Of a stretch of DNA of 7,595 nt, positions 5,639 to 7,595 are shown in pieces (position 1 is the stretch's first letter; every line of letters begins with the position of its first letter). Under the pieces are notes generated by a model. It was not told the origin of the DNA, searched no databases, and worked only from the letters and a program-made list of their open reading frames with translations. Source of the DNA: an uncultured Clostridia bacterium (GTDB taxonomy: Bacteria > Bacillota > Clostridia > Christensenellales > Borkfalkiaceae); NCBI GenBank assembly GCA_934230055.1, contig CAKQEE010000051.1, forward strand, positions 1-7,595, in the 5' to 3' direction. The position numbers were made by a program, and so were the translations under genes.

Positions 5639-7595
5639 TCAGTTATTGCCGCCGAGCTTTGCTTTTCTATTCTTTTTTATTGCTCGTTCCATCGCTTTTA
5701 TAACCTCCGCAATCGGTATTACGGAAACGGCGAGAGCAAGGGCTATAACGTATTCTTTAAGGTTTATGATGGCGTTACCCGCCGCATCCGCAAAGTGGAA
5801 GAACGCGTTTACCCCCGGCACGAATATAACCGCCGTGGTGAGTATTAAAGAAGAAATCATCGCACCCCACAAGAGTTTGTTGTGGGTTTTTAGCGAAAAC
5901 ACGCTTCCTTTCATGCTGCGCACGTTGTACGCGTGGAAAATTTCCGCCATGGAAAGGGTTAAAAACGCCATAGTCATTCCCTGTTCGCTTGCAACCCCGT
6001 GGTGTTCTATGCTTGCCCCTATAAAATAAGCCGCAAGGGTTATCGCCGCAAGCATTATGCCGTGAATAAACACGTTCACGCCCAGACCGTCTGCAAAAAT
6101 GCCTTCCGTTTTAAGCCGCGGCGGGCGGTCCATAACGTCTTTTTCGGCGGGTTCTATGCCGAGAGCGATTGCGGGGAAGCAGTCCGTTACGAGGTTTATC
6201 CATAAAAGGTGAGAGGGAAGAAGCAAGGTAAATCCGCAAAGGCTTGCTATAAACACCGCAAGCACTTCCGCAAGATTAGAAGAAAGCAAGAATTGCACCG
6301 CTTTTCTTATGTTGTCGTAAATTCTTCTTCCTTCGCCTACGGCTACCACTATCGTGGCAAAATTGTCGTCCGTGAGAATCATATCTGCGGCGGACTTGGT
6401 TACTTCCGTACCCGTAATGCCCATACCGACGCCTATATCCGCGCACTTTATGCTCGGCGCGTCGTTTACTCCGTCGCCTGTCATCGCGCAGATTTTACCG
6501 CGTTTTTTCCACGCGTTCACTATTCTTACCTTATGCTCGGGCTGAACCCTTGCGTATACCGAATATTTGTCTATATTCTTTGCAAGTTCTTCATCTGTCA
6601 TATCGTCTAATGCCGCGCCGAGAAGAGCTTCTTTCGCGCTTTTTATTATCCCGAGTTCCTTGCCTATCGCAACGGCGGTGTCTATATGGTCGCCGGTTAT
6701 CATAATAGGTCTTATGCCCGCTTTTCTGCACTCTTTTATCGCGTCTTTCACTTCGGGACGAACGGGGTCTATCATTCCCGCAAGCCCTATAAAGGTAAGC
6801 TCCGATTCCACCCTTTCGGGGGAAAGGTTTTCGGGCAAAGCTTCGTAATTTTTATAAGCCGCGGCAAGCACGCGCAGGGCTTTATCCGCCATTTTCTTGT
6901 TTTCCGCAAGGATTTGCGCTTTTATTTCTTCGCTCATCGGAAGAATTTTACCGTTTATTTCCGCAAAGGAACATTTGGAAAGCACTACGTCGGGCGCGCC
7001 TTTTACGTATTGCACGACTCCGCTTTCCGTTTTATGGAAGGTAGACATCATTTTACGCATACTGTCGAACGGCGCTTCGCCTACGCGCGGCGTAAGCTTT
7101 TCTTCTTCGTTTTTAACTATTCCCGCCGAAAAAGCGTAGTTTACGAGCGCGCATTCGGTTGCCTCGCCCACGGCCTTGCCTTCCGAAAGCTCCGCGTCCG
7201 AACAGAGGGCGAAAGCGCGAGCGGCTTTATTCCTGTCGCCGTAAATTTCGGTAACGGTCATTTGGTTTTTGGTAAGCGTTCCCGTTTTATCGGAACAGAT
7301 GATTTCCGCGCAGCCCAAGGTTTCCACCGCGGTAAGCTTTTTGATTACCGCGTTCTTTTCGGACATTTTGGATACGCCCGCGGAAAGAACTATCGTAACG
7401 GTTGTTGCAAGTCCTTCGGGAATAGCGGCGACGGCAAGCCCCACGGCAATCATAAAAGAATCGAGAATCGCCGCGGAAGCAAATCCGCTTTTGATAAGAT
7501 TTACCAAAAATATAACTGCGGAAATGCCTATAACTATATAGGTAAGTATTTTGGAAAGCCCCGCCATTTTGATTTGGAGCGGCGTTTTTTCCTCT
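5639..7595 (-). CDS. P2A-type Ca2+-transporting ATPase (SERCA/PMR1-like), N-terminus outside window
   Basis: This membrane pump would export Ca2+ using ATP through an aspartyl-phosphate intermediate. The frame is open to the window edge: nine codons (EEKTPLQIK) precede the Met at 7567-7565 and match the pre-M3 region of the family, so that Met is internal and about 651 residues are visible. Counting from it: M4 motif AIPEGL with Glu51; phosphorylation site DKTGTLT with Asp93; nucleotide-binding KGAPD (189-193); DPVR (267-270); TGD (291-293); hinge TGDGVND (363-369); M5 SSNLAE with Asn431 and Glu434; M6 NLVTD with Asn458, Thr461 and Asp462; M8 MAEIF with Glu542; then M7-M10 and a basic C-terminus. 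These correspond to the residues of both SERCA Ca2+ sites. Missing are the actuator domain with its TGE loop and M1-M2. The stop is TGA at 5641-5639. Confidence 0.93.
   Translation of the reverse strand, partial: EEKTPLQIKMAGLSKILTYIVIGISAVIFLVNLIKSGFASAAILDSFMIAVGLAVAAIPEGLATTVTIVLSAGVSKMSEKNAVIKKLTAVETLGCAEIICSDKTGTLTKNQMTVTEIYGDRNKAARAFALCSDAELSEGKAVGEATECALVNYAFSAGIVKNEEEKLTPRVGEAPFDSMRKMMSTFHKTESGVVQYVKGAPDVVLSKCSFAEINGKILPMSEEIKAQILAENKKMADKALRVLAAAYKNYEALPENLSPERVESELTFIGLAGMIDPVRPEVKDAIKECRKAGIRPIMITGDHIDTAVAIGKELGIIKSAKEALLGAALDDMTDEELAKNIDKYSVYARVQPEHKVRIVNAWKKRGKICAMTGDGVNDAPSIKCADIGVGMGITGTEVTKSAADMILTDDNFATIVVAVGEGRRIYDNIRKAVQFLLSSNLAEVLAVFIASLCGFTLLLPSHLLWINLVTDCFPAIALGIEPAEKDVMDRPPRLKTEGIFADGLGVNVFIHGIMLAAITLAAYFIGASIEHHGVASEQGMTMAFLTLSMAEIFHAYNVRSMKGSVFSLKTHNKLLWGAMISSLILTTAVIFVPGVNAFFHFADAAGNAIINLKEYVIALALAVSVIPIAEVIKAMERAIKKNRKAKLGGNN

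Noticed and set aside
7565..7567. ATG near the right edge taken as the true start of the Ca2+ ATPase
   Set aside because: The frame continues to the window edge with EEKTPLQIK, which fits the family just before M3, and the actuator domain would otherwise be missing. The gene is cut by the window, not naturally truncated.

Overview
The window looks like chromosomal DNA from a Gram-positive, Bacillota/Clostridia-type bacterium. Evidence: strong AAGGAG-type ribosome binding sites, a lipoprotein-type solute-binding protein, hairpin-plus-T-tract terminators, moderate GC with very GCG/TTCG/CTT-rich codon use, and protein families common in fermentative gut or anaerobic clostridia. The lineage is an inference; no rRNA or marker gene is present.

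Layout, left to right. (1) Positions 1-59 probably hold the last codons of a plus-strand gene, followed by an intrinsic terminator (75-104). (2) Positions 101-156 hold a four-copy, 14-bp AT-rich tandem repeat. One copy forms an extended -10 promoter element (TGaTATAAT), and the rest of the leader runs to 262. (3) Positions 263-2760 are a compact three-gene ABC importer operon of the SsuABC/TauABC/ThiXYZ type: lipoprotein binding protein, then permease after 3 nt, then ATPase overlapping by 4 nt. It is closed by a terminator at 2787-2820. (4) After a leader of about 110 nt with two small inverted repeats come two tightly linked genes (1 nt apart). The first encodes a 650-residue cytosolic glycoside hydrolase of the GHL6/GH42-trimerisation type, possibly a GH151-like alpha-L-fucosidase. 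The second encodes a 217-residue SGNH/GDSL esterase. (5) A long hairpin at 5552-5595 separates these from a convergent minus-strand gene. (6) Positions 5639-7595 encode the C-terminal two thirds or so of a P2A-type Ca2+-transporting ATPase whose start lies beyond the right edge.

How they work together: the ABC genes form one importer for a small, unidentified solute (this class imports sulfonates, nitrate, thiamine-precursor pyrimidines and similar, not typically sugars). The hydrolase/esterase pair probably processes an O-acylated oligosaccharide or glycoside inside the cell, but its uptake system is not visible here. The Ca2+ pump is an unrelated housekeeping-type neighbour. No mobile element, CRISPR array, tRNA or rRNA was seen. 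I see no convincing new multi-gene system. The least ordinary features are the 14-bp repeat promoter region and the hydrolase/esterase operon.
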